The notes under the pieces are model-generated. The model was not told the origin of the DNA, did not search any database, and saw only the letters and a list, made by a program, of their open reading frames with translations. Below, piece after piece: positions 49,838 through 61,733 of a DNA stretch of 64,000 nucleotides. The stretch is from Hemileia vastatrix. Taxonomy: Eukaryota > Basidiomycota > Pucciniomycetes > Pucciniales > Zaghouaniaceae. The stretch is taken from positions 26,778,501-26,842,500 of the forward strand of contig JASXTE010000015.1 of NCBI GenBank assembly GCA_030280995.1, in the 5' to 3' direction. The translations under genes were made by a program, and so were the position numbers. How positions within the stretch are numbered: position 1 is the stretch's first letter; each line of letters starts with the position of its first letter.

Positions 49838-50887
49838 TGAACCATCAAAATTCTCAAATATTTTATTCTATAATACTGTGAAAAGACTCATAATGAAAAA
49901 ATAAAAGATAATAATTTTTTTTACTAATTTCTGTTTCAATGAATTCCTCTCATAGCTTCTTTACACTAAGCACCAATAATTAATAAATTGTTTTATTATA
50001 AGTTTAGAAAGAAGTATAATTCTTATACAAGTGAATTTTAATCAAATTTTTACATTTTTATATGAAATAAGATGGTTAAAATTAAAAGAGAATTTATTTT
50101 TGCTCTTTTTTTTGTTCTATTAAATATTCAACTACTAAGAATTGTTTCAATTTACATTTATTCAATGTAATACATATACAATATTTTGGAACATTTCATG
50201 ATCTATTTCATCAAAATTGCATGTAAATATGGTTATTTGGTAGAGTAATCTCATGAGTTGAAATAATAAATCACTTCTCAGTAAATTTTTCATATGAAAA
50301 ACTGAAATTCAAGCTAGATGTAAAACCTTAAAGATAATAAAAGCTAAGTAGTATACATTTATTTAAACTTTAATATTAGTGCTTGATTTTTCTTCAAAGC
50401 TGCATTTTGAGATAATTTCAGTGTCAACTTGGGAATAAGCACCATATTTTTCTGAAAAAGTTATCATGTTAAAAATGTGCTTCAGATATAAATTTTGATT
50501 GTATTATTTTTCAAGAACTGAATTAAATAAGTATAAAAGGTTGTCTTAATAAATCAATCATTTTCAAATTGAAAACCGTTTATATGATATTTATTTTGTA
50601 ACAAAGACACAATAGGTACTTTTGATTATTCCCATTTCGAAAAGCAGCTGTAAAGGCAATCAAAGTTTGATTAAAAATAATATTATGCCATATTTAAAAT
50701 AAATAAATAAAAATTTCAATTCTATGGTTCTGAATAATAAATTAAGTCAATTTTTTCAGGTACACTTTTTTAGTCTTTAGAATAAAAGTTTTGATAGGAG
50801 TGATTCACAGCTGAAAACTTACACACAATTCTAAAATCAAATATATGGGTTCAGGATCTATCAATGATTTATTGGAATAATGATATT
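49838..50887. other. AT-rich spacer
   Basis: I see no gene, RNA or repeat of note in it. Confidence 0.4.
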
Positions 50888-51618
50888 TTTCAGAGGGTCC
50901 CTCTGGTCTAGGAGAATTTTCAACAGTCCAATGGTGGTGATAGGTGCAAAATTAACTCAATAATTCAGATAGTGTATGTATAATTCTCTTTATAAAAAGA
51001 TTACTAAATTAAAAGGTAAGGTATTGTGTTATTATTACTTTATAAGCTTAGAATTATGTAAAACGTAAGTACTAAGGTAGTAAGAGTAGTAATAGTTTGA
51101 TTGGAATGTATATAATATAATAAAAGTAAGTAAGAATTAGCTCAAAAGCAGAGAAATTGAGAGGCCTTATAAAGGCAAAAATGAGAGAAAATACAGAAAC
51201 ACAAGTCTATATACATGATTCTCTAAGTGAGAACAATTCCCATAATATAAATATCTTATTTAAAATTATTCTAGAAGGAATGTTCTTATATAAAGTGTTT
51301 ATATGTCAGGTTATGAAAAGTATTTAATTTTTGTTGGTTTTTCTGTATATGCCAATTTTAAATCAAATAATTTGAATTTAACATTAAGTATTAATATACT
51401 TTTTTTTCACCTCTCAAATTTCATGAGGATATTTTCAAGGGATAAGAAATAAGGGAAATTAAATTTAAACAATTATTTGCTTTTACTTATTTTAATTAGT
51501 TAAATATTATAAGTAAATTACAAAGTAAGTATAATTAATAAAATAAGAAATAAAGGTTTGGCTCTACCCTAGTAAATAATTGATTATTTACTGGGTAAGT
51601 CTAGTAGCCTAGCTGACA
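50888..51618 (-). repeat. 3' LTR of element 6 (type E)
   Basis: The high end CTAGCTGACA is followed by CTCCCTCACTCT (polypurine tract complement). The low end TTTCAGAGGGTC is a diverged TGTCAAGGGGTC. A TATA core occurs near 51154 (AGGCCTTATAAAGGCA). Confidence 0.82.
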
Positions 51619-51651
51619 CTCCCTCACTCTAAAAAAACAATAAAAAAAATT

Positions 51652-53255
51652 CTATGATTTTTTCTTTTTGTATTTCTTTAGTAGAGCATGAAGGTTAGAT
51701 ATCTCTTTCCCAGGTATCCAAGAATCATATTCAGAAGACTTATTCTTAAATCTCAATAAATATTCAGTACCCCTTTCAAAAATGATAATTATGTCATTAA
51801 GAATCCTATCAATTTCTGCTCTCTCAGTGATTTCCTTAGGGGTCTTCTTTGGTCTTCCTCTTCTTTTTGGTAAAAAATCACTATTGGATGTGTAAGGTTT
51901 CAGAAGATATTTTGGAAAAAAAAGGATGTTTACTGTCAAATGGATAGTACAGGATAACCTCAACTGCATTATCAACAACCATTCTTCTTACAAAAAATGG
52001 ACAAACAAATGGGTCATACAATTTGTTATTACCTTGTAAATTGAAGTGGACTGTAAAAATCAGTACTTCATCACCCTTCTTAAAAGTGTATTCTTTTTGG
52101 GATTTATCTGAACTCCCCTTCTCATATTCAAATGATTTAACAATGCTTTTTTGAGCATGACTTCTGAAAAATTGTTGCATTTGAAGAAAATATTTCACAC
52201 CAGGATGTAAATCCAATTTAGGTATTTTATTATTGAGAATTTGGTCAGGGGTATTTGGAGCATATTCAAGAAAGAGCACAAAAGGCTTTCTTTGAGTAGT
52301 TGAATGAACAGTGCTATTACAAGAAAATTCCAGACCAAGTAGTAAGGTGATCCAATCATGAGTGAACCGTTTATTGTATTTATACTCAAGGCCATAGGCA
52401 CAATAGCTTCTAATTATGTCCTCTAAAGTCTGAATCAGTCTCTCAGCTAATCCATCAGTTTGAGGATGATGGGCAGTAGAAAGCTTCATATCACAATCAC
52501 AAACATCCATCAGAGACATCCAAAATTTAGAAGTAAATATAGGATCTCTAACAGAAATTATTGCTTTTTGGAAACCAGTAGTATTGAACATATGAAACCA
52601 CCACAAGAAAGCTAATTCCTTAGTGGAAACATCTTTGTGGGTTGGCAAAAATTTACACTTTTTTGTAAATCTATGTAAAATAACCCTGAAAGAGTTAAAA
52701 ATGTCTCTCCCAGTTATGGGTAATCGTGTTACAAATTCCATGAGCTAATCCATCAGTTTGAGGATGATGGGCAGTAGAAAGCTTCAGATCAAAAGCACAA
52801 ACATCCATCAGAGACATCAAAAATTCAGAAGTAAATTTAGGATCTCTATCAGAAATTATTACTTTTTGGAAACCAGTCGTATTGAAAATATGAAACCACC
52901 ACAAGAAATCTAATTTATTAGTGGAAACATCTTTGTGGGTTGGAAATAATTTACACATTTTTGTAAATCTATGCACAATAACCCAGAAAGAGTTAAAAAT
53001 GTCTCTCCCAGTTATGGATAATCATGTTACAAATTCCATGTTTATTATTTACCATAGTGCATCAGGAGATTCAATATGTTGCATTAATCCAGCTCATTTC
53101 CCAGTTAATCTCTTAGATTTCTGGCAAGAATCACAGGATTCAACATATAATTTGGTGTCTTCAGACATATTAACCAACCAAGCAGTGTTCTTAATTCTAA
53201 TAAATGTTTTTTCAAGATCAAAATGTCCTGCCAGTATTTCACCATGTCAAATTTT
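51652..53255 (-). pseudogene. Element 6 integrase with internal duplication and chromodomain
   Basis: 52976-52695 and 52741-51881 both encode the DDE core from HRFTKMCK to AHHPQTDGLA because 298 bases are duplicated (52445-52742 and 52743-53040). Since 298 is not a multiple of three the frame breaks. Then GPF-type module (YDPFVCPFFVRRMVVDNA) and chromodomain tail EYLLRFKNKSSEYDSWIPGK (51978-51652). Confidence 0.85.
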
Positions 53256-54060
53256 CTAGATGATTTCTTTCATAGAAGGAGGAATAAAAATAACATTACT
53301 CAAGTTTCTTCTATAATAGATATAACCTTCATCAATTGCAAATTTTCCCTGGCTCAAAGCATTTTGGTACATTTGTGGATGTCTTTTGATTAATGCTTGT
53401 ATTGAAAAGCTATTTGTATCATTTAATATATTACACAGCTTTTTCAAGTCAGTGTCTTTATCATATGAGTCCAGAGTAAGCTGTAATAGCTCTTCCTCCA
53501 TATCAACCACATAAATCCCTTGAATGTGGACTATTTTATCTTCAGAATCATATTCAGGATTAGAGTCATACTTTTGAAAAGGTAACCTTGATAACATATC
53601 CACATTTGAGTGAACAATAACAGCTCTATAAATAATTTTCACCCTTCCACTGTATTCTTGAGCAGCTAACTTCCATTGGAACATATGTCTGTTAGGTGTC
53701 TTAAAGTTCAAGAGGAATCTCACTGCACTTCAGTCAGTGACACATTCAAATTTCTAGTAATCCAGATAATAATGTAGCTTCTCTAGAGCCCAAACCACTG
53801 CTAAACACTCCAGTTGAGTGGCACAATATTTTAATTCACTATTTCTCAAGTTTCATGAAATATAACAGATTACTACTTCTGATACTTTGTTATTCATAAC
53901 TTGTTTTTGGTAGAGAGCAGCACAAATACCAATAAAACTGACATCATTGTATAAAACCAATGGTTGATTACATTCAGGCAAAAAAAAGAGTTGGTGCTGA
54001 CATCAAACAATGTTTCATAGTGTCAAAAGCTCTTTTTCTTTCACTGTTCAAGAAAAAATG
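53256..54060 (-). pseudogene. Element 6 RNase H and linker
   Basis: 53723-53256 reads FQWKLAAQEYSGRVKIIYRA and KYQ-type linker. The part above, to 54060, encodes RNase H with stops and ends in the interrupted region FDTMK..L.SAN. It is continued by CGYYRKYIKNYHVIAL at 62911-63000. Confidence 0.8.
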
Positions 54061-55237
54061 TGTCAGCCTAAATATCCTTAGGACTGAGTATTTCTTATGC
54101 TTAAAATAAGATAACCTTAACTAGATTAAGCTTATATCTTAAAAATATGGTTAAAATAATAATATATATTATTTTATTATATATATATATAATTATTATT
54201 CTATTATATAATTTATAATAGTTTAAATAGCTTATCCATGGCCTAATAATACTTATTAAGGTGTTAATGGAGTCATAATATACTTATCTTAAGTGATATG
54301 AAGTAATTATTGACATACATAAGCTTATATGTATACATAAATCTCATATTCAGTGAAATATGCAGTATATTATGTATATTTAGGTATATAAGTGGGTTTT
54401 AGCCCCTTAATAGCCTATAACCTTTGTTTTTCTGCTTATTTTAGGTCATATGGACGAAATCAGTGGACTCACAATGCCTACAGAAGCATAGACACCTATA
54501 TCAGGCGCATACACCCAGTTTGGACAACTAAAATTACTTCCTTGGATGGTTATTCACGGATTTATGGGTTGGAAAGATGTTTTTGGGTTAATGTGGATGC
54601 TTGGGGATGTTATTGGGGGCTTGGACATTTTATTTGTTTCCTTTATATGCTTTTAGTTTCATTAAATCTCTTTTTGATCATTTATTTTACCTGTTTCTTT
54701 ATGGTATCTGCTTTTATCTGGGTTTTCTATTTATGGTATGACTCTGTGTTATTATTAATAGTGATGGAGGGTCCTTACTGGAGGTCTTTGTGTTTAAACT
54801 GCTTGAAGTGGACGCCATGGGGAGGTGATGGGCCCTCACAGTGCTGTAATTGCCGGGGATAGCAGTGACATCATCTGGATTGAAGGTCTGTGCACTCCAG
54901 TGGATTTGGGTATAAGTAAGAAGGGATTTTGACGGTTTATTATCATCATTCAATTACTACACTTCAAACAAACACTACAATACAATTATTAGTATTCAGA
55001 AATATATTATAAAGCCCTTATAAATTGATATTATCTTTATAAAAGCTATAACTATATTTTATTCTTCTATTTTCCACCACTAGCACGCATTTAAATCCAA
55101 GTATTGTGAGTTTTATTTGAGTATAACTATTCTATTAGTCTTCCCCTGAGGTTTAATCACTAAATCATTTATTAATAAGTAGTAGGACCATAAAATAACA
55201 CTATTATATCATACTTAAATACTAGACTATACTGACA
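54061..55237 (+). repeat. 5' LTR of element 5 (type B)
   Basis: TGTCAGCCTAAATATCC to TATACTGACA, in inverse orientation to element 2. Confidence 0.93.
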
Positions 55238-55255
55238 ATTGGGGGTCTTTCCTTA
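55238..55255 (+). other. Putative primer-binding site of element 5
   Basis: ATTGGGGGTCTTTCCTTA follows the LTR tip at once, conserved in elements 2 and 4. No matching tRNA is recognised, so self-priming or an unusual tRNA is possible. Confidence 0.55.
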
Positions 55256-55748
55256 TATTTTACTTATTATTTAGTATAAGCCTTGGGACGTGATTTTTAC
55301 CTTAGTACAACTCAAAATTAACCAAATATTTGGGTCTGCTGCATATTAGTGGGTCATCATAACTCATTGATTGCGGAAAAGAACCCTTATAAAAATTGTA
55401 CTAATTTTTTATCATAAAAATTAGATATTTACAGTAGTAACTGTACCCAATATAAACCCAATTTCACTTGGTATTTGGACACCAATATAACACCCAATTA
55501 AATTGGTATTTGGCTAAAGCTTGGTAAGCTAATTATTCACCCTTATAAAGGTCTAGTTAAACTTATTATTATATTTTTAACAGATTTTTTTGAATTTTTC
55601 TTATATTTTAGTTAAATAAATAAAGATATAAATTCAGGGTAAGCTCCATTGCTTTTTTATTAGTAATATAATTGCTAATATTATTTGTCTACTAATTCCA
55701 CAGAGTTTTTTCCTTTTGTAGACGTAAAATATTGTTATTCTGAACAAT
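55256..55748 (+). other. Leader of element 5
   Basis: Non-coding AT-rich leader. TTTTGTAGACG near 55725 could be an acceptor. The first ATG is at 55749. Confidence 0.5.
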
Positions 55749-56299
55749 ATGAGTGCTCCCCAGGATAGTGTAAGTGAACAGCCTGCTTATAATACCAGGT
55801 CTAAAGCTAACAAAAACTTTCCAGGACATCACCATGGAGGGACAGTAGTACCCCCAGCCAGAAAGCATGAGTATAGAGGAAAAGGACGCCCTCTTAAAAA
55901 AGATAACTATAAAAAAAGACGTCTCCTCCTCTTCAGGATCAACTGTCACACCTGGCCAAACAGGTTCTGAAGTTGGAGGAATCAAAATCTCTCATGTTCA
56001 AAGAAGTAGAGCAGTTGCAAAACAATTGCAAGGTAGGATTTCAGCAGATGAATCAGGAAATGGCAGAGTTAAAGGGAGGCCAGCCCAGTCAATCAAATCA
56101 GCAACCCCCTACCCAAGGAGGGTCCACTCACTCCTGGGAGAAAATCCTGGTAGACAAATGGAAATGGGACTGGTTTCACCAATAGTGGACAAGCCACAGT
56201 TGCAACAGGGATCCACCCACTCATCTGACTTCCTCAGCTCACCCTTACAAGGGAAAAAAGCGCCAAAAATCAGGACTGGCAACCATCCCTTGGTAAGTA
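55749..56299 (+). pseudogene. Element 5 upstream coiled-coil frame (ORF-A)
   Basis: ATG 55749 gives MSAPQDSVSEQPAYNTRSKA. After an A7 run (55911-55917) the coiled coil (DQLSHLAKQVLKLEESKSLM) continues in another phase, then DKWKWDWFHQ, TAG at 56183, HPYKGKKR, and ends TIPW-stop at TTGGTAAG (56290). The third phase through the same bases is also open and joins gag. Element 2 has the same arrangement with an A6 run. The role is unknown; the N-terminal Arg-Ser-Lys motif and coiled coil suggest a nucleic-acid-binding or assembly part of gag. Confidence 0.6.
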
Positions 56300-57837
56300 A
56301 CTTAACCTCTCAGATTAGACATAATACTGATAGTTACAATATAGGTAATTCTATTGATGTTAAATCTGTACAAAAAATAGAGGAGGATTTAAGAAATTTA
56401 GGTTTTAGAGTAGATACACCTGACTTGTCTTTTGTCCATAATAACAGTACTATATACAATGATAATACAGTTAATCCTCAGTTGCAACCACCTACTAGTG
56501 AGATGAGAAGTTCACAGGAGAGTGAGAGAATTGAAAAGGAGGACATGGAATATTTTAACAATAATCCAACTGTCCATAGAATTGTTTCAGCATTGTGGAA
56601 TAGAATGACTGATTGTGAGGAACAGACAGTTAAGCTCACTAGTGATACAATTTCATCCTTGACATTGAAAATTTCTCAATTAGCAACACGTAATAAAGAA
56701 TTAGAGAAAGAACATTTGTCTCTAACTCTTAAATATGATTCATTGAGTAATAAATGTAATGACCTTTCAAACAAATTTTGTGAGTTAGAAAAATTATATG
56801 AAACACATTTATTAAAAACTGAATCAAGAAAAAAGTTATCTTTTGCCCAGACAAATCAAAGTGTCTCTGAGTTACTACAAAGATTAACTAAAGTTGAGAT
56901 TGAAACAGCCAATCTACTGATGAACCAGGATAATCATAAGTATAACCAATATAATAATAATCCTTTCATTGGCAAAAGTGAATCTCACTCCTTCCCTGTA
57001 CCACCACAATTAAAACCATCTGGTGGTAGTGTCAAATCTGAAAATATAAGTCACAAATCCGTGCAGGAAGAAATACAAGACCATTTATCAAAAGTGAATG
57101 AGTTGTTGAATTTACCCAAGATTAGTGAGATAAAATCCAATCAGAAGAACTGGCCTAAAATAGATCAGTACCCAACTTATGATGGGGAAGCCAGCTCTGA
57201 TTGGCAAAATTTTATTCAAAGAATTGACAACTTGAAATTCTCATATAAGTTACCAGATGAAGAGATAACATCAAAATTAATTTCTTTATTTAAGGATGTT
57301 GCTTTATTATGGTTTGAAGCTGTCTTAAGTGAGGGTAGAGACTACTCTTGGGCTGAATGGAAACAACTTATTGAAAAACAATTTGGAGGTTCTAAATTCA
57401 GCCTTACTCAGCAGAGACTGTATGAGAAGACTAGGTATAATCCGTTGAATGGTGACAAACCTATGGTATTTTTAATGAATTTAAACAAAATATTAAAAGC
57501 CATTGAGCCTCATATGGATTTTAACTTATGGAAAGATAAGATAATATACAAATTACCTATATCTTTCAGAGACATTGTTGTAGCTAGAACATTAAATGTT
57601 ACTGAATATTCTGACTTTATTAATATTTGCAATGAAATATTATTAAACCATAAGTATGAATCAAGGTATTCCACTTATAAGCAAAATGTTGAACCTGTAA
57701 AAACTCAGAATTCAAAAACACTTCAGGAGAAGCAGAAAAAACCTACTGCACCTGTAGTACCTAAAAAGTATGAAACAAATACTTGTTATAAGTGTAACAA
57801 ACCTTGGGTCAAACGTCACAAATGTGAGAAAAAATAA
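56287..57837 (+). pseudogene. Element 5 gag
   Basis: An open frame (from 55867 if read without regard to phase; the gag homology starts near 56290, LVSNLTSQIRH) encodes a long coiled coil (56570-56840, TRNKELEKEHLSLTLKYDSL), then the capsid region (KIDQYPTYDGEASSDWQNFI, KLPDEEITSKLISLF, QFGGSKFSLTQQRLYEKTRY), and a zinc knuckle CYKCNKPWVKRHKC at the C-terminus (Gly before His replaced by Arg). TAA at 57835 follows an A6 run. Compared with element 2, one base is missing here, which separates gag from pol. Confidence 0.88.
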
Positions 57838-60800
57838 ATATTGTTGAAAATCAACGTGAATCTGAAACTGAAACTGAAAAAAGTAAAGAATCAAGTGATT
57901 ATGACAGCAATATCTCATATAGTGATGAAAATGAAGTCTGTATGTTGGAAGATGATTTGTCCATCTTTGAAAATCCAATATTAAATATGGACTCAAATGA
58001 ATCTTTAATGAATTTTTAGGATGCTGAAATCATTAAGGATATACAAGCTGATAACTTTAGAATGACACCTATCACGGTTCCAGCTATCATTTCTGGTGAA
58101 AATGTTAATATAGTATTGGACACAGGAGCTGCTGTTTCAGTTGTTTCCACTAATACATTACAGAAAATTGATAGTGAATATAAGTTTAAGCTTGAACCAC
58201 TTCAGAATAAAAATTGGAGAGGTTTTGGATCAGTACTACACCCCATTTGTAAATACAAAGCTTCTGTTTTCTTTAAACACCAACATGGTTATGTAAGGGT
58301 AACTTGTGACTTTGTAGTAATGGATAATACAAATTGTAGTAACTGTTTTATCATTGGAAATGATATTCTGACTAAATTTGGTGTAGAATTAGACCCTGCT
58401 AATAAAAATTTTACAATTGGCATGAATGGTAAAAGGATATTTAAAATAAATTCTTTTAACACTGTCTTACACATTGAGTCAGTAACAAATTCCCTGTCTA
58501 AAGGAAGAGAATCCAATGAGTTGGAACTTCTGGAAACAGAAATTTCAAAAGCATCATTTGGCACTCAGATAAGTGAAACTGAGAAAGATAATATTTTGGA
58601 ATTAATTAAAGCTTTTCCAATGGCTTTTGCACATGGTACAAATGAACTTGGCCTTGTAAAAGAACATGAAATGAAAATTAGTTTAACCTGTGATATGGAT
58701 AATATTCCTGCTAGTCTTAAAAAGAAACCATACCCTGCTTCACCAATGAAGAGGAAAAACATAGAGGATAATATTAAGATGTTATTAAAAATGAACATTC
58801 TTGAGAAGGTTGAAACTACACCAAAATATTGTGTAATATCACCAGTGCTGATTTCTTATGAACAAGATAAAGCAAGACTGTGCGGTGATTATAGAGCATT
58901 AAATACATTTACAGTAGATGATATTTATCCCTTGCCAAGGATTGCCTCTATACATGCTACCCTTAAAGGTGCTAAATATATAAGTTACCTAGATGGAAAT
59001 AAAGGGTACCATGAAATTCCTGTTGAAAAGAATTCACAGAACTTTTTGTTGATAACAACACACATGGGAATTTATAAGTATGTCAGAATGCCATTTGGAC
59101 CAAAAAATGCTCCATCAGTATTTCAGAAGTTAATGGATATAACATTCCATAATGAAATGATTGAAGGATGGTTAATGGTATACATTGATGACATCATAGT
59201 GTTCTCTAAAACTTTTGATGAACACTTAATCCATTTAAGGAAAGTATTTCAGAAAATGGATGAAATAAAAATGACCCTTTCATTGAAAAAAAGTAAATTT
59301 GGGTTTGAATCTTCAAAAGTGCTTGGTAATATTGTATCTGGCTTAAAAATATGTGTAGACCAAAATAAAGTGGCTGCAATAAAGAATATTGGAATTCCTC
59401 AAAATGTGAAGGATTTACAATCTTTTCTTGGAATGTGTGGTTATTATAGACAATATATAAAAAACTACCAATCAATTGCTGCACCACTGACCACACTTAT
59501 AAAGAAATCAGAAGCTTTCATTTGGAATAATGAAAGACAACAAGCTTTTAATAAGTTGAAAGAATCTTTAATGAGAGCTCCTATCTTGGGATTACCAGAT
59601 TTCCAATTACCTTTTGTATTATATACATATGCAAGTTTTATTGGACTGGGTGCTGCTTTGCATCAAAAACAACTTATTGAAGGTAAAATGTCAGAAGTAG
59701 TAATCTGCTGTATTTCACGTACTCTGAGAAGTGGTGAATTGAAATATGGTGCTACTCAACTTGAATGTTTGGCAGTAGTATGGGCTCTTGAAAAGCTACA
59801 TTATTACCTTGAAGACCAAAAATTTGAGTTAATAACTGACTGTAGTGCAGTTAAGTCACTCTTAAACATGAAAACTCCTAATAGACACATGTTTAGATGG
59901 CAATTAGCTGTACAAGAATACAGAGGACGGATGACTATTACACATAGAGCAGGAACCTTGCACTCTATTGTAGATCTGTTATCTAGAGTACCTCTGCCTA
60001 ATAATGATGATAATCCTGCTTATGTTCCTGAGTCAGAGATTATTAACATTTATGGCATTTATATTGTAGATCTTCAGGATGAATTTATGCAATCAATTCT
60101 TGATAATTATAATTCAGATCCTGACTTAAGTAAATTAACTACAATATTAAATGATCCATCTAATGCTTCAATGAATGTTTTAATAAAAACATTACCAAAT
60201 AAGTATAAAGAGGCATTAGAGAAAGGAAAATTTTCCATTGAGGATGGTTTTATATATTACAGGAAAAAATTAAGTAATGTAATTGTAATTCCCCCTTCAA
60301 TGAAGGAGTTAATGTTAAGTATATGTCATGATGATATATTAGCAGGTCATTTTGACTACCATAAAACATTAACCAGAGTAAAAAACACAGCTTGGTTGAT
60401 TAACATGTCTGAGGATGTTCAGAAATATGTTGAAACATGTGATTCTTGTCAAAAATCTAAAAGATTAACAGGAAAAAGAGCTGGTTTATTACAACAAATT
60501 GAGCAACCAAAAGCTCCATGGGAAATCATTAACATGGACTTTGTAACAGGTTTGCAAATAGCAGGGCATAAGAGTTATAACTCCTGCTGGGTAATTGTAG
60601 ATAGATTTACAAAGATGTGTAAATTTATTCCTACCCACAAAGAGGTTTCTGCAAAGGACTTAGCTTTATTATGGTGGACACAAATGTTAAATACAGCAGG
60701 TTTCCCCAAAGCAATAGTTTCTGACAGAGATCCTAAATTTACTTCTGAGTTCTGGACGTCACTTATGGATGTTTCAGGGTGTCAATTAAAACTTTCTACA

Positions 60801-60911
60801 GCACACCATCCACAAACTGATGGGCTAGCAGAAAGAATGATACAAACCTTAGAAGATATGATATGAAGATACTGTGCTTTTGGTCTTAATTTTAAAGACA
60901 ATGACAAATTC
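57838..60911 (+). pseudogene. Element 5 protease, RT, RNase H, integrase core
   Basis: After an acidic linker and TAG at 58017 (Glu in element 2), 58062-60866 is open for 934 codons. Residue 20 starts the protease DTGA. RT: RLCGDYRALNTFTVDDIYPL, YIDD at residues 374-377. RNase H: residue 523 is Tyr (LYTYASFIGLGAALHQ) where relatives have the catalytic Asp. TQLECLAVVWALEKLHYYL is intact. Integrase zinc: H-X6-H (HDDILAGH) and CDSC. Core: [35 protein letters not shown] at 60864 replaces Arg. No internal start is implied; it was one gag-pol frame. Confidence 0.92.
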
Positions 60912-61616
60912 ATGCATGATTGGGTAACCCTTATCCCAGGTTTAGAATTTGCATATAATAGTACAAAACATTCTGTCACTGGCAAAAAGCCATTTGAGTT
61001 ATGGTTGGGTTATGTACCTAATACCCCTGCTAAAACTCTTAATAAGTTACCTAGATTGGATATTCATCCAGGTACTAAATCTTTTCTTCAGATGCAGGAA
61101 TTATGCAGAAAACATGCTCAAGAATGTATGAATAAGGCTTTTGAGTATGAAAAGAAAAGATGGGATAAAGCCCATAAAGGACAAATGTTCAAAGAGGGTG
61201 ATGAAGTCCTTATTTCAACGCTACATTTCAATTTAAATGGTAATGTTAAATTGAAGGATCCATTCATTGGACCATTTGTAGTTAAAAAGATGGTTGGTAA
61301 TAATGCTGTTGAGGTTATTCTATATGCACCTTATGATAGAAAACATCCAGTATTTCCTATTTCTCTTATAAAACCATACCATTCTAATGATACTGCTCTC
61401 TTTCCAAGAAGATCAGGAAGGCATAAACAGCAACCTGAAGAAATAGTGGAAAAAGCAGAAATTGAAAAGATACTTATAAAGAGACACCTTACTAAAGAAA
61501 AGGGAGTTGAGTATCTATTAAGATTTAAAAATAAATCAAGTGAATATGACCAGTGGATTCCAGAAAATGAAATCTCTGATCTTAAAAATCTCTTGAAAAA
61601 ATTTAAATCTAAATAA
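60912..61616 (+). pseudogene. Element 5 integrase C-terminus with chromodomain
   Basis: The same frame as the 934-codon stretch, continuing beyond TGA 60864. HDWVTLIPGLEFAYNSTKHS, KRWDKAHKGQMFKEGDEVLI, GPF module (DPFIGPFVVKKMVGNNA), then a chromodomain-like tail (about 61451-61605): AEIEKIL, EYLLRFKNKSSEYDQWIPEN, LKNLLKKF. The Trp of Y-L-V-K-W is Phe and the first cage Tyr is Ala. TAA at 61614. Confidence 0.9.
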
Positions 61617-61733
61617 TACTGTTCATTCAGTATATGTATTATAAAAATTATTTTTTTATTTTATTATTTCATTCCTTAAGATTAATTAAAATGTCTTAAC
61701 ATTTTTTTTATTGGTTTTTTTGGGGTGAGGGAG

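Larger units (their letters stand above)
50888..54060 (-). mobile_element. Element 6: truncated gypsy element (3' part)
   Basis: It has an LTR (50888-51618), purine tract, chromodomain, integrase and RNase H on the minus strand, closest to element 1. It breaks at 54060 in the RT-RNase H linker because element 5 is inserted there, and resumes at 62911-63000 for about 90 bases. The 5' part of the element is absent. Confidence 0.88.
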
